In this document: positions 27,064 through 36,696 of the stretch, one piece after another
Layout: each line of letters starts with the position of its first letter
Position numbering within the stretch: the first letter of the stretch is position 1
Assembly (NCBI GenBank): GCA_015062585.1
Contig: SUUJ01000004.1
Span: 30,512 to 94,511 of the forward strand
Length of the DNA stretch: 64,000 nucleotides
From: Alphaproteobacteria bacterium
GTDB lineage: Bacteria > Pseudomonadota > Alphaproteobacteria > RF32 > CAG-239
Direction of reading: 5' to 3'
Position numbers and translations under genes: made by a program
The notes under the pieces: generated by a model
Told to the model about the DNA's origin: nothing
The model's input: the letters and a program-made list of their open reading frames with translations, nothing else
Database searches by the model: none

Positions 27064-27507
27064 TTATTTGGTTATCATTGCGGTTAGTTCTGCCTCGCAA
27101 CATAGGGTGTCGCCTATATAGGCCTTGCCCTCAAATACAAAGACATTTGCTCTGCCTTTTATCTTTTTGACATGCATTTTTAACAATGTATCCGGCACAA
27201 CGGGATGACGGAATTTTACATTGTTTATCGACATAAAAAATACGCCTCTTTTATTTTCTTTATAATCCGGCATATTTTCAATAGCAACGCAACCGGCAAC
27301 CTGAGCCATTGCTTCGATTTGAATAACCCCGGGCATGATAGGATTACCCGGAAAATGACCTTTAAAAAAGTCCATATCCATAGTAATATTTTTGTATCCG
27401 ATACCTTCTATACCATCTTCGATAATTTCCATTTTTTCTACAAATAAAAACGGATCACGATGAGGTAGGATATCTTTTATTTGTTCTTCATTATATGTTT
27501 TTACCAT
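27064..27507 (-). CDS. fabZ: 3-hydroxyacyl-ACP dehydratase FabZ
   Basis: Dehydrates 3-hydroxyacyl-ACP in fatty acid elongation, making substrates for membrane and lipid A acyl chains. The 147-residue hot-dog fold protein has the PHRDPFLFV opening, the catalytic-His loop GHFPGNPIMPGV and the catalytic Glu in QIEAMAQVAG. It is the last gene of the long envelope operon, 12 bp after lpxD. In many Proteobacteria lpxA and lpxB follow here; in this window they do not. The convergent side is repeat block B. Confidence 0.97.
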   Translation of the reverse strand: MVKTYNEEQIKDILPHRDPFLFVEKMEIIEDGIEGIGYKNITMDMDFFKGHFPGNPIMPGVIQIEAMAQVAGCVAIENMPDYKENKRGVFFMSINNVKFRHPVVPDTLLKMHVKKIKGRANVFVFEGKAYIGDTLCCEAELTAMITK

Positions 27508-27519
27508 TTTTATTTACCT

Positions 27520-28533
27520 TTATTTTTTCCATAATTTTTGAACACAGGCGGTCTGCTTCATAAAATCTCTAAAGCCGATTGCCGGTGATCCCATCAGCGA
27601 TGCCCCGGGTTCCACGTCCCTCATTACTCCGGATTGTGCACCAATTTGAGCCATTGAGCCAATGTTTAAGTGGTCGGCAAATCCCACTTGGCCTCCGGCT
27701 ACAACATAGTCACCAAAGGTACAGCTTCCAGCAACTCCTACCTGAGCGACCAATATGCAGCCACGTCCTAAAACATCATTATGAGCAACTTGAACAAGGT
27801 TGTCTATTCTGACACCATCACCAATGATTGTGTCGTCTAAAGCACCTCTGTCAATACAAGTATTTGCTCCGATTTCTACATCGTTTCCGATAATAACTCT
27901 ACCTAATTGCGGCACTCTTTTGTGTACGCCGTTTATAGTCTTAAAACCAAATCCGTCCCAACCGATACGAGCTCCGCCATAAATATATACATTGTTGCCG
28001 ATTAACGCATGCATGATATTGGCGCATGCACCAACACGACAATTATTACCTAATTCGCAACCGTCTGCAATAACACAATTTGCTTCCAAACGGCAGTTGT
28101 CTCCGATAACCACATTATCGCCGATGACTACGCCTTCTCCGACATAGCAATTTTGACCGATTTTGGCAGTTGAGGCAATTTTGGCACTTTCACAAATTTT
28201 TGCTTCGGGCAAAACTTCGCTATACATAGCATAGTTTAATTTTACAAAGCTATCATGCGGATTTTCGCTGACCAAAACAACCACACCTTCGGGTATTAAA
28301 GATACAAAGTCTTTTGATGTCACACAAGCAGTTGTCTTAATGTTGGCGGCTGCTTCTTTTTTCTTCTTGTCAAAGAAAAAAGAAATATCGCCCTCACCCC
28401 CTTTGAATATGGTAGCCATGTCTTTAATCATTACATCGGCTTTGCTGCTATCAAGCAATTCGCATGAACAAATCTCACAAATTTGCTTTAGCGAAAAAGG
28501 TCCGTTGTTGTTATAAAAGCGTGTATCAACCAT
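27520..28533 (-). CDS. lpxD: UDP-3-O-acylglucosamine N-acyltransferase
   Basis: Transfers a hydroxyacyl chain to the 2-amino group of UDP-3-O-acyl-glucosamine in lipid A synthesis. After an N-terminal uridine-binding domain (about residues 1-100) come many left-handed beta-helix hexapeptides such as [17 protein letters not shown]. The catalytic His lies in VAHNDVLG. The track begins at 28563, but the ATG at 28533 has AGGAG about 8 bases upstream and starts 13 bp after the bamA stop, giving 337 residues beginning MVDTRFYN. That is the usual size. Confidence 0.96.
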   Translation of the reverse strand: MVDTRFYNNNGPFSLKQICEICSCELLDSSKADVMIKDMATIFKGGEGDISFFFDKKKKEAAANIKTTACVTSKDFVSLIPEGVVVLVSENPHDSFVKLNYAMYSEVLPEAKICESAKIASTAKIGQNCYVGEGVVIGDNVVIGDNCRLEANCVIADGCELGNNCRVGACANIMHALIGNNVYIYGGARIGWDGFGFKTINGVHKRVPQLGRVIIGNDVEIGANTCIDRGALDDTIIGDGVRIDNLVQVAHNDVLGRGCILVAQVGVAGSCTFGDYVVAGGQVGFADHLNIGSMAQIGAQSGVMRDVEPGASLMGSPAIGFRDFMKQTACVQKLWKK

Positions 28534-28546
28534 AGTTATTCTCCTA

Positions 28547-30805
28547 TTATAGACGAGTACCAAAATTCAAACGGAATACTTCTGTTTCATCATAATCTTC
28601 TTTAACAATCGGGAAACCGAAGTCGATATCAATTTGTCCCATCGGTGACAACCATTGGAAACCAAAACCAACCGACACTCTGGGTGAATCTGAATAATAT
28701 ACATCGTTAGTATTCAAATTATCAGGTTCGCCTATCATACCGACATCGGTAAACAAGTGACCGGAAATACCCATCTCATCAAGTCCGATCGGAAATCCGA
28801 ATTCAGCACCTGAATATACCATCCAATTACCGCCTAAAGCGTCGTTGGTGTACATATCTCTGGCACCGATACCGCCGGCTTCGAAACCGCGCATGGTGTA
28901 TCCGCCAAGGAAGTAGCGATTTGAAAGTCTGACGCTTTCATCGCCATAAGCTTCTATCATACCGGCATTGGCAAATAATTTGAATGTGTAATAGTCGGCA
29001 AATGTTTTATACCAATATGCCTTAGAATCAAACTTCATATATTTCTCATCCCCGCCAAGTCCGGCTACATCGGTACCCAACGATAAGAAGTAACCGTTTT
29101 TGGTAAACATTGCGCTGTCACGCTTGTCATAGACAAAAGTTGTACCGATTGATGAGTTAGTATATTTACCTTTTTCTTCTTTAATATATTTTGAAGCTTC
29201 TTCTCCGACATCGGTAATTTCGTCTTGTTTTAAAGTATAACGAACTTGTTGTGAGAAATCATCGGTATAGTTCCATCCGGTTCTTAAACGGCCACCGGTA
29301 ACTTGGCTATCATAAGAGCTTTCGTCCTGATAGTCTTGACGAGAGTGAAATACATCAATACCTGCTCGCAAACGGCGTCCTAAGAAATAGGGTTCGGTAA
29401 AGCTTACATCAAAATCTTGTGATTTTTGCGAAACGGCAATATCAAAGCCTAATCTTTGGCCCAAACCTCTGAAGTTGTTTTCGGTTACACCGGTTCTGAC
29501 CAAAGCACCGTTAACTGTTGAGAAACCGATACCGACATTGAAATAACCGGTAGATTTTTCTTTGACTTCGACATTCAAATCAGCCTTATTATTATCTTTG
29601 GGTTCGGTAGTAATATCAACAGTTTCAAAATAATCTAAGTTTTCGACATTGCGGCGAGAATCTTTAATCTTTGAGGCATTGAAAGCATCACCTTCGTTAA
29701 TGCGCAATTCACGACGAATAACTTTGTCATGAGTGCGGTTGTTTCCGGTAATGTTAATTCTGTCAACAAAGAAACGAGCGCCTTCTTTAATGCGGAATTT
29801 GATATCAGCCTCGCCGGTTGATGTGTCTTTGATTATATCCGGCTCCACTTCGGCAAAGGCATAACCTTTTCGACCCAATTCGTCAGTAATTTGAGTCACC
29901 GAATCATCAATATCTTTTGAGTTATATTTATCACCTGATTCAACTTCTAAGAAAGAAGTATAGTCATCTGAGTTTACATCAGCAATTTCGGAAATAATAT
30001 CAACATTTCTAATCTTGTATTTTGCACCTTCGTCAACTACAAAAGTAATGGTAAATGATTTTTTATCAGGGCTTAGTTCTGCAACTGCCGAAACAACCTT
30101 AAAGTCAGCATATCCTTTTTTCAAATAAAAGCGACGCAACAATTCTTTGTCATAGTTTGTTTTTTCGGCATCATAATTTTCCGATGATGAAAAAATTCTA
30201 TACCATCTGCTTTCCTTACTCATCAAAACTTCTTGCAGTTCTTTTGATGAATAATGCTCGTTGCCGATAAAGTTAATTTTGTTAATAACAGCCAAAGGAC
30301 CTTCATCAATATTGAAAATAAGATCTACTCGGTTTTGATCACGACGAATAATTTCGGGATTTACTACGGTTGCATATCTTCCGCTTCTTTTATAAACTTC
30401 TAAAATACGGCGGACATCATCTTGAACTTTTGCTCGCGAAAAAGTAGAACGTGGGGCAAGTCTTATTTCGCTTTCGAGCATTTTGTCATCTACATTGTCG
30501 TTACCGTCAAACAAAACTTCGGAAATAACCGGGTTTTCAGAAACTTTGATATGCATAATGTTATCAGACATTTTGATAGCAACATCTTCAAACAAACCTG
30601 TGGCATAAAGTTTCTTTAAGGCCTCGTTTATTTTGGTGTCATCAGTCAGTCGAGCTTTTTCAATCTCTATATAAGATTTGACTGTTTCCGGTTCAACGCG
30701 TTCCAAACCATGTATTTTTATATCTTTCACATAGACATCTCCGGCAAATACGGATGTCGATGCAAGTAACGAAAATGCAAAAGTTCCTAAAGTTAATTTT
30801 TTCAT
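28547..30805 (-). CDS. bamA: Outer membrane assembly factor BamA
   Basis: Central component of the BAM complex, which folds beta-barrel proteins into the outer membrane. The 752-residue protein has a signal peptide (cleavage after STSVFA), five POTRA repeats (about 24-420; for example [17 protein letters not shown] and [21 protein letters not shown]) and a C-terminal 16-strand barrel. The conserved loop-6 region is in the usual place ([20 protein letters not shown]; the RGF motif is intact). It ends FRLNFGTRL rather than in the common terminal aromatic residue. It is 28 bp after rseP and 13 bp before lpxD; the skp/ompH gene often found between bamA and lpxD is absent. Confidence 0.97.
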   Translation of the reverse strand: MKKLTLGTFAFSLLASTSVFAGDVYVKDIKIHGLERVEPETVKSYIEIEKARLTDDTKINEALKKLYATGLFEDVAIKMSDNIMHIKVSENPVISEVLFDGNDNVDDKMLESEIRLAPRSTFSRAKVQDDVRRILEVYKRSGRYATVVNPEIIRRDQNRVDLIFNIDEGPLAVINKINFIGNEHYSSKELQEVLMSKESRWYRIFSSSENYDAEKTNYDKELLRRFYLKKGYADFKVVSAVAELSPDKKSFTITFVVDEGAKYKIRNVDIISEIADVNSDDYTSFLEVESGDKYNSKDIDDSVTQITDELGRKGYAFAEVEPDIIKDTSTGEADIKFRIKEGARFFVDRINITGNNRTHDKVIRRELRINEGDAFNASKIKDSRRNVENLDYFETVDITTEPKDNNKADLNVEVKEKSTGYFNVGIGFSTVNGALVRTGVTENNFRGLGQRLGFDIAVSQKSQDFDVSFTEPYFLGRRLRAGIDVFHSRQDYQDESSYDSQVTGGRLRTGWNYTDDFSQQVRYTLKQDEITDVGEEASKYIKEEKGKYTNSSIGTTFVYDKRDSAMFTKNGYFLSLGTDVAGLGGDEKYMKFDSKAYWYKTFADYYTFKLFANAGMIEAYGDESVRLSNRYFLGGYTMRGFEAGGIGARDMYTNDALGGNWMVYSGAEFGFPIGLDEMGISGHLFTDVGMIGEPDNLNTNDVYYSDSPRVSVGFGFQWLSPMGQIDIDFGFPIVKEDYDETEVFRLNFGTRL

Positions 30806-30833
30806 TTTGTAAACCCCACTAATATTTTTGTTT

Positions 30834-31958
30834 TTATGAAAACCAACGATTAAACAATCTTGCTATATCGTTGTATGTTGCTAAGATCATCAATGCGATA
30901 AGTAAAAAGAAACCAAACTTAAACACATAATCCTTAGCTTGTTCGTTAATTTCTCTTCTCAATAATATCTCTATCAAATAGATTACCACATGTCCGCCAT
31001 CAAGCATCGGTATCGGGAACAGGTTGATTAAACCCAAATTGATAGAAAGCAATGCCATAAACACCAAAAAGTCTAACCAAGAACTTGTTTTGGTAATATC
31101 GCCACTCATTTCGGCAATTCGAACAATTCCGCCCAATTCGTCAGTATCTCTTTGACCTGATATCATTTGTCCGACACCGCGTAATGTTACGGCGCTTATT
31201 CTGTAACATTCGTAAAAAGCTTCTTTTACAGCAGCAAAAACCGACATTTTGGCAGATGAAAATTCAACCTCGTTCACGGATGTAACGCCAAGCATGGGTC
31301 TTTGAGATTTTTCACCGTTTTCGCCTATTGTAATAACACCGAGTTTAACATTGACGCTGACTTCTTTACCATTGCGCATTAACACGATTTTTACATTGCC
31401 GGTTGTCGACATCTCGACTTCTTGACGAAATTCATTAAAAGTTTTTACGCTTCGTCCGTCGATTGATATAATTTTGTCTTTGGCTTTAATACCGGCTTTG
31501 GCTGCAGGAGAACCCTCTATAACGGAACCGATTACCGGCGGAAATTCCATTTTGCCGAATGCCATGAAGATACAGGCAAAAACAACAACAGCAAACAAAT
31601 AGTTAAACGCCGGACCGCCGATTACTATTGCCAATTTTTTGAACGGATTTTGAAAAGCAAAAGCATATTTTTTATCTTCTTCGGACAGCTCTGTCGTATC
31701 ATTGCCCGAAGAAGCTGCGTCAGTATCACCCAAAAATTTGCAATATCCGCCCAAAGGAATTGCCGACAGTTTCCAAAGTGTTCCCGAAGAATCTTTTTTA
31801 CCCCACAACATTTTACCGAAACCGATTGAAAATTCGGCAACTTTTACACCGGTAATTTTGGCAATAATGTAATGCCCGAATTCGTGTACAAAAACCAGTA
31901 CACCGAGCAAAAACAAAAACGGTACTACATAATAAACCGTGTTAATAATAAAATCCAT
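30834..31958 (-). CDS. rseP: Site-2 protease RseP (M50 zinc metalloprotease)
   Basis: Intramembrane protease that cleaves anti-sigma factors and remnant signal peptides. The zinc motif is HEFGH at residues 25-29 in the first helix, and the third ligand region is in LFPIPMLDGGHVV near residue 320. One PDZ domain is visible (SPAAKAGIKAKDKIISIDG, about residues 147-165), where E. coli RseP has two; single-PDZ forms are usual in Alphaproteobacteria, to my knowledge. The 374-residue length fits. It sits 10 bp after cdsA and 28 bp before bamA. Confidence 0.95.
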   Translation of the reverse strand: MDFIINTVYYVVPFLFLLGVLVFVHEFGHYIIAKITGVKVAEFSIGFGKMLWGKKDSSGTLWKLSAIPLGGYCKFLGDTDAASSGNDTTELSEEDKKYAFAFQNPFKKLAIVIGGPAFNYLFAVVVFACIFMAFGKMEFPPVIGSVIEGSPAAKAGIKAKDKIISIDGRSVKTFNEFRQEVEMSTTGNVKIVLMRNGKEVSVNVKLGVITIGENGEKSQRPMLGVTSVNEVEFSSAKMSVFAAVKEAFYECYRISAVTLRGVGQMISGQRDTDELGGIVRIAEMSGDITKTSSWLDFLVFMALLSINLGLINLFPIPMLDGGHVVIYLIEILLRREINEQAKDYVFKFGFFLLIALMILATYNDIARLFNRWFS

Positions 31959-31968
31959 TTAACACTCC

Positions 31969-32763
31969 CTATTTTACAAATTTGGCTAAGTTTACCAACA
32001 TTAAGTAAGCAAACGGAGCCGCAAAAATCAAACCATCAATACGGTCAAAAATACCGCCGTGTCCGGGAATAAGATTGCTTGAATCTTTTATGTTTAAGCG
32101 TCTTTTGATAAATGACTCTATCAAATCACCAATTTGCGCAATAACCGCTAAAATTGCCGCCATCACCAAATAGTATTTTGTAACATCACTGCTTACTTTG
32201 AATATCAACATAACACCATAGCTTACGGCAACTGCCAACAATACTCCGCCAAGTAATCCTGACCATGTTTTGTTTGGTGAAATTTTTGGTGCAAGCTTAG
32301 GTCCTTTTACGGTTGAACCTACCAAATATCCGCCTATATCAACACCCCAAACAAGGAACATAAACCACAATACTATGTACGGACCATACATGGTATATAA
32401 AGCAACAATAGAGCCTATACCGATTGCAATATAAGGAATACCCAAAAGCAAAAATTTGCGATGAGCTTCACCTTTTGATTTACAAAAGGCAACCGTTAAA
32501 GCAACCGCAATAACAAAAGCCGGAACCAACCAAGGCTTTAACATTATGGCACTTACAGCTGCGAAAAAGTATGTCAGTGCATAAAATGTCGGACGAGAAT
32601 TCGGCATCATATTTGCCCACTCCCAAGACAACAATGCAGCACCTAAAAGAGCCAACAAAAATAATGTCGGATAACCGAAAATAACACAAGCAATTACCAC
32701 CGGTATCAAAACCAATGATGTTGCAACACGCACTAAAAATGATCTTAGTTTAGACTTTTCCAT
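31969..32763 (-). CDS. cdsA: Phosphatidate cytidylyltransferase
   Basis: Makes CDP-diacylglycerol from phosphatidate and CTP, the branch point for membrane phospholipids. An integral membrane protein with about seven helices. The family signature is near the C-terminus, SNLIPGHGGIFDRIDGLIFAAP, with SPNKTWSGLLGG upstream. The track begins at 32790; the ATG at 32763 (MEKSKLRSF) is preferred because GGGAG lies about 9 bases upstream, and it still overlaps the uppS end by 14 bp. This gives 264 residues. dxr, often found between cdsA and rseP, is missing here. Confidence 0.95.
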   Translation of the reverse strand: MEKSKLRSFLVRVATSLVLIPVVIACVIFGYPTLFLLALLGAALLSWEWANMMPNSRPTFYALTYFFAAVSAIMLKPWLVPAFVIAVALTVAFCKSKGEAHRKFLLLGIPYIAIGIGSIVALYTMYGPYIVLWFMFLVWGVDIGGYLVGSTVKGPKLAPKISPNKTWSGLLGGVLLAVAVSYGVMLIFKVSSDVTKYYLVMAAILAVIAQIGDLIESFIKRRLNIKDSSNLIPGHGGIFDRIDGLIFAAPFAYLMLVNLAKFVK

Positions 32764-33451
32764 AACGTCTCTCCCTTGAGTTAAAATCATCTACTATTTC
32801 TTTAAGTTCGGCCACCGTAAAATCAGGCCACAAAGTTTTGGTAAAAAACAGTTCGCTGTATGCAATCTGCCATAGCAAATAGTTACTGATGCGTTGTTCA
32901 CCGCTGGTGCGGATTACCAAATCAGGGTCCGGTATACCATAAGTGTACAAAGCTGATGAAAAGCTTTTTTCATCTATGTCACTGATTGACATATCGCCAT
33001 TTGCCACAAGCGATGATATCTTTTTAACGCCGGAAATTATCTCAGCTCGCGAACCATAACTTAAGGCAACAATAAATGTAAATTTGTCATTGCCGGCCGT
33101 TTGCTTTTCGATATTTTCCATCTGAGTGACAATATCATTAGCAAGCATATTTCTTTCGCCGATAAATAAAATTTTACCGCCTTGCTTGTTAATCTCTTTT
33201 AGTTCATTTTTTAAATACTGACGCAAAAGATCCATCAGATAGTTGACTTCTTCTTCATCCCTTTTCCAATTTTCGGTAGAAAAGGCATAAACGGTCATAT
33301 ATTTAATGCCCATTTCAGATGCGCCTTTAACAATTTCTTGCAAAGTTTCGGCACCTTTTTTATGTCCGGCAGAGCGCGGAAGATTACGCTTTTTAGCCCA
33401 TCTTCCGTTGCCGTCCATAATTATGGCAATATGTTTTAATTCGTTACTCAC
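32750..33451 (-). CDS. uppS: Undecaprenyl diphosphate synthase (isoprenyl transferase)
   Basis: cis-Prenyltransferase that makes the C55 carrier lipid for peptidoglycan and O-antigen. The 233-residue protein has the catalytic-Asp loop IIMDGNGRWAKKR (Asp13), the GHKKGAE segment, the YAFSTENWKR motif and the C-terminal PDLVIRTSGEQRISNYLLWQ, with the substrate-binding Arg residues present. It overlaps cdsA by 14 bp and follows frr by 17 bp. Confidence 0.97.
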   Translation of the reverse strand: MSNELKHIAIIMDGNGRWAKKRNLPRSAGHKKGAETLQEIVKGASEMGIKYMTVYAFSTENWKRDEEEVNYLMDLLRQYLKNELKEINKQGGKILFIGERNMLANDIVTQMENIEKQTAGNDKFTFIVALSYGSRAEIISGVKKISSLVANGDMSISDIDEKSFSSALYTYGIPDPDLVIRTSGEQRISNYLLWQIAYSELFFTKTLWPDFTVAELKEIVDDFNSRERRYGKV

Positions 33452-33468
33452 TTAAATCACACCGTTTC

Positions 33469-34032
33469 TTATACTTGAAGAATATCTTTTTCTTTTTGCG
33501 CCAACATTTCGTCAACTTTTTTAGTTGCTTCATCAGTCAGTTTTTGAATTTCGACTTCATATCTTTTTTCGTCGTCTTCAGATATAGCATTGTCTTTTTT
33601 CAATTTTTTGACCTCATCCAAAGCGTCACGACGGATGTTACGAACAGCAACCTTAGCATTTTCGGAATATTTGCCGGCAACTTTTGAAAGCTCGCGACGA
33701 CGCTCTTCCGAAAGTGGCGGAATCGGAATACGAATAAGCTGTCCGTCAGAAGAAGGATTTAAGCCTAAATCTGATTCCATAATTGCTTTTTCAACTGCCT
33801 TAGCCAAACCTCTGTCCCAGACGCTGACTGATAATGTTCTGGCATCAGGGGTTGAGATTGTACCGACTTGCGCAAGCGGTGTCATCGAACCATAAGCTTC
33901 GACCATAATACCGTCAAGCAAGCTGATATGAGCTCTACCGGCACGAAGAGTTCCAAACTCGCCTTTTAAGGAATCTAAGGTTTTATCCATGCGGGTTTTG
34001 GTATTGTTTTTAATTTCTGAAAAATCAGTCAT
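33469..34032 (-). CDS. frr: Ribosome recycling factor
   Basis: Splits post-termination ribosomes together with EF-G. The 187-residue protein has the family pattern: KTRMDKTLDSLKGEFGTLRAGRAH near the N-terminus, MTPLAQVGTISTPDARTL in the middle, and RIPIPPLSEERRRELSKVAGKYSENAKVAVRNIRRDA. The three-helix bundle and small domain are complete. It lies 11 bp downstream of pyrH, the usual order. Confidence 0.98.
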   Translation of the reverse strand: MTDFSEIKNNTKTRMDKTLDSLKGEFGTLRAGRAHISLLDGIMVEAYGSMTPLAQVGTISTPDARTLSVSVWDRGLAKAVEKAIMESDLGLNPSSDGQLIRIPIPPLSEERRRELSKVAGKYSENAKVAVRNIRRDALDEVKKLKKDNAISEDDEKRYEVEIQKLTDEATKKVDEMLAQKEKDILQV

Positions 34033-34043
34033 ATTTTACCTCA

Positions 34044-34757
34044 TTATTTCTTTATGATTGTATAGTGTCCTTTTCCCTGCACGATTTTTTTCAACGAATC
34101 TTTTTCATGCTGAGAAAAGACTATAATAGGAATATTGTTTTCTTTAGCCAAAGCAACAGCTGTTAAATCCATAACTTTGAGCTGTTTTCCGATAACATCA
34201 TCATAACTGATTTCGTCATAACGAACGGCTTTGGCATCTGTTTTAGGATCTGCGGAATACACACCGTCTACCTGTGTTGATTTTAATACAACATCACATT
34301 GCATTTCAGATGCTCGTAGAACTGCACCGGTATCGGTTGTAAAATACGGGTTACCCGTTCCGCCGGCAAAAATAACTACGCGTTTTTTTTCTAAGTGACG
34401 CATAGCTTTACGATACATATAATTTTCACACACCTGAGGAACACTAAGACCTGAAGAAACACGCGCCGAAACGCCGTTTTCCTCCAAGGCATTTTGCAAA
34501 CATAGGGCATTCATCAATGTCGCCAACATTCCAACCTGGTCAGCGACCGTTCTGTTCATACCCTTTGCCGCACCTTTAGCACCGCGAAAGATATTACCGC
34601 CACCGACGACAACACAAAGTTCGACACCGGATGATACAATATCTTTTATCTGCAAGGCCAAAGTTTGCAATTCTTTTGGTGATATTCCAAACTTTTCGTC
34701 TCCCATCAAACCTTCACCCGAAAGCTTGAGCAAGACCCTTTTATACTTTGTTTTCAT
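34044..34757 (-). CDS. pyrH: UMP kinase
   Basis: Phosphorylates UMP to UDP. The 237-residue amino-acid-kinase-fold protein begins YKRVLLKLSGEGLMG, with VVVGGGNIFRG, and the TGNPYFTTDTGAVLRA segment typical of bacterial UMP kinase. It is the first gene of the pyrH-frr-uppS-cdsA-rseP-bamA-lpxD-fabZ run. rpsB and tsf, which commonly precede it, are absent; upstream is a 170-bp AT-rich gap shared with the divergent plsY. A TAATAT box lies in that gap, but no well-spaced -35 was found for the operon. Confidence 0.97.
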   Translation of the reverse strand: MKTKYKRVLLKLSGEGLMGDEKFGISPKELQTLALQIKDIVSSGVELCVVVGGGNIFRGAKGAAKGMNRTVADQVGMLATLMNALCLQNALEENGVSARVSSGLSVPQVCENYMYRKAMRHLEKKRVVIFAGGTGNPYFTTDTGAVLRASEMQCDVVLKSTQVDGVYSADPKTDAKAVRYDEISYDDVIGKQLKVMDLTAVALAKENNIPIIVFSQHEKDSLKKIVQGKGHYTIIKK

Positions 34758-34928
34758 TATAAACTCTTATGCATAAGTTATCATGATGATTTATATTAGC
34801 GAATAGAATCGCTTTGTCATCAAATTTTTTCATTTGCTTAACAACCTAGTGCAAAAAGGTTGCAAAAAAGTGAATCATCGGTTAGTAATTAGCAAATAAT
34901 TTGAAAAATGTTGTTTTTGGGAGGAAAA

Positions 34929-35573
34929 ATGTCTGAAAGTATGTTGTTTACCTTGTGGGGAATCGGAGGATATATTTTAGGTTCTATTCCTTTTGGTTTG
35001 GTTTTGTGCTATTTGGCCGGTTATGGCGATATCAGAAAAATCGGTTCCGGCAATATCGGGGCTACCAATGTTTTACGCACCGGTAACAAGTGGTTAGCCT
35101 TGCTTACAGTTATTTTAGACGCTTCAAAAGCCGGCCTTATTGCTTGGCTTGCCCTAAAATTTGTTGCAGCAACACCTTTTGTAATCAAATGCATTTCAAC
35201 AAATTTGAATATTGCGGCAGGGTTATTTGCCGGTTCGATGGCAATTATCGGACACAACTTTCCTATATGGTTAAAATTTAAGGGCGGTAAAGGTGTTGCC
35301 TCGGCATTCGGATTTTTACTTGTGACAAAACCTCTGATTGCCTTGAGCGTTTTTGCTATTTGGCTTGCAACGGCTTTTATTACCCGTTATTCATCTTTGT
35401 CGGCTATTGTAGCGGCTTTTTCACTACCGGTAATTACATATTTTTATGCCGAGCCGGTTTATGTTGTGTGTTACAGTGCTTTAGTTGTTTTGGTACTTAT
35501 CAGACATCACGCCAATTTTGTACGCTTGTTCAAGGGACAAGAAAGCAAAATAAGTTTTAAGAAAAAGGCTTAA
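34929..35573 (+). CDS. plsY: Glycerol-3-phosphate acyltransferase PlsY
   Basis: Acylates glycerol 3-phosphate using acyl phosphate, the first step of phospholipid synthesis. A polytopic inner-membrane protein with the family motifs YILGSIPFGLVL, IRKIGSGNIGATNVLR, the GHNFPIWLKFKGGKGVASAFG loop and the final RHHANFVRL. The track starts at 34908, but the ATG at 34929 is preceded by GGGAGG at a good distance and gives 214 residues. dprA follows after 3 bp; plsY-dprA-topA is a familiar alphaproteobacterial order. Confidence 0.96.
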   Translation: MSESMLFTLWGIGGYILGSIPFGLVLCYLAGYGDIRKIGSGNIGATNVLRTGNKWLALLTVILDASKAGLIAWLALKFVAATPFVIKCISTNLNIAAGLFAGSMAIIGHNFPIWLKFKGGKGVASAFGFLLVTKPLIALSVFAIWLATAFITRYSSLSAIVAAFSLPVITYFYAEPVYVVCYSALVVLVLIRHHANFVRLFKGQESKISFKKKA

Positions 35574-35576
35574 GTT

Positions 35577-36695
35577 GTGACAAGCGAAACAGAAATCATA
35601 TCGACAATCAGACTTATAAATACGAATGGAATCGGCACGGTAAAATTTTATCAACTGATCGAAGAATTTACCTCGGCCGAAAAAGTAGTTGATTTCTTAG
35701 AAAAAAACGCAAAGCAAAAGCCTTGGAGTATTGAGCAGGCTAAAGAAGAATTGGCAAAAGCCGATAAGCTCGGGGTGAAAATCGTTATATATTGTGACGA
35801 AGATTATCCTTATGCTTTGCGTGGTGATAAAAATGCACCACCGGTTTTATATGTAAAAGGTGATGTCAAAACTTTGACCTCTTTTGAAAAATCAATTGCC
35901 ATAGTCGGAGGCCGTGCGGCATCTGTTACCGGAAGAAAAACAGCAGCAAAAATTGCCATGGAATTAACCGATGAAGGTGTTTGCATAGTCTCAGGAATGG
36001 CTCGAGGAATCGACACATCAGCTCACAAAGGTGCAATGTACGGACTTAATCAAACAGGTAAAACAATTGCAGTTTTAGGAACCGGAATCGATGTTATATA
36101 TCCTCCGGAAAATAAAGATGTATATGAACAAATTGCCAAACAAGGTTGTATTATATCCGAATTTTTAATCGGTACAAAAGCCAGCGCCTCAAACTTTCCC
36201 AGACGCAATCGAATTGTGGCTGCATTAAGTGAAGGTATTTTAGTTGTTGAAGCTTCAAACAACTCCGGTTCGCTGATTACCGCACAATATGGTATAGATA
36301 TGAAAAAAACAATTTTTGCGGTTCCGGGTACACCGGGCGAATCGAGAACACAAGGTTCTAACACACTTATAAAAAACGGTGCAATATTAGTAGAAAATGC
36401 GTCTGATATATTACCTTTTTTAAAAGGTAATAAAAAAGCAGAGCAACCTAAATTAGAACAATATGTTCAAAAAAATCTTGTTTTTGAAAATAATGATGAT
36501 AATTATATCGAGCAGAAAAAGGCCCCCGAAACTTTAGCAGATTATCTGACTGTTGACGGGGTACATATTGACGAGCTTATACGTCTTACCGGCAAGAGTG
36601 CTTCGGAAATTGCGATGGATATTCTCGAGCTTGAATTGAGCGGTATTGCCGAAAGACGCGCAGGAAATAAAATAGCATTAACGGGTGATAAATAA
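35577..36695 (+). CDS. dprA: DNA processing protein DprA
   Basis: Loads RecA on incoming single-stranded DNA in transformation and is widespread even in non-competent bacteria. The 372-residue protein starts with GTG. The Rossmann-like core is clear: IAIVGGRAASVTGRK, VCIVSGMARGIDTSAHKGA, IAVLGTGIDVIYPPEN, NFPRRNRIVAALSEGILVVEA and VFAVPG-type FAVPGTPGE. A C-terminal winged-helix-like domain (about 315-370) follows a short linker. plsY ends 3 bp upstream and topA begins 1 bp downstream, so all three are translated from one message. Confidence 0.96.
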   Translation: MTSETEIISTIRLINTNGIGTVKFYQLIEEFTSAEKVVDFLEKNAKQKPWSIEQAKEELAKADKLGVKIVIYCDEDYPYALRGDKNAPPVLYVKGDVKTLTSFEKSIAIVGGRAASVTGRKTAAKIAMELTDEGVCIVSGMARGIDTSAHKGAMYGLNQTGKTIAVLGTGIDVIYPPENKDVYEQIAKQGCIISEFLIGTKASASNFPRRNRIVAALSEGILVVEASNNSGSLITAQYGIDMKKTIFAVPGTPGESRTQGSNTLIKNGAILVENASDILPFLKGNKKAEQPKLEQYVQKNLVFENNDDNYIEQKKAPETLADYLTVDGVHIDELIRLTGKSASEIAMDILELELSGIAERRAGNKIALTGDK

Positions 36696-36696
36696 A

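Noticed and set aside
34758-34928. Possible tRNA or replication origin in the pyrH-plsY gap
   Set aside because: No cloverleaf, CCA end or TTATCCACA-type box cluster could be found; the gap is only AT-rich with a TAATAT box and a short GCGA/TCGC repeat.
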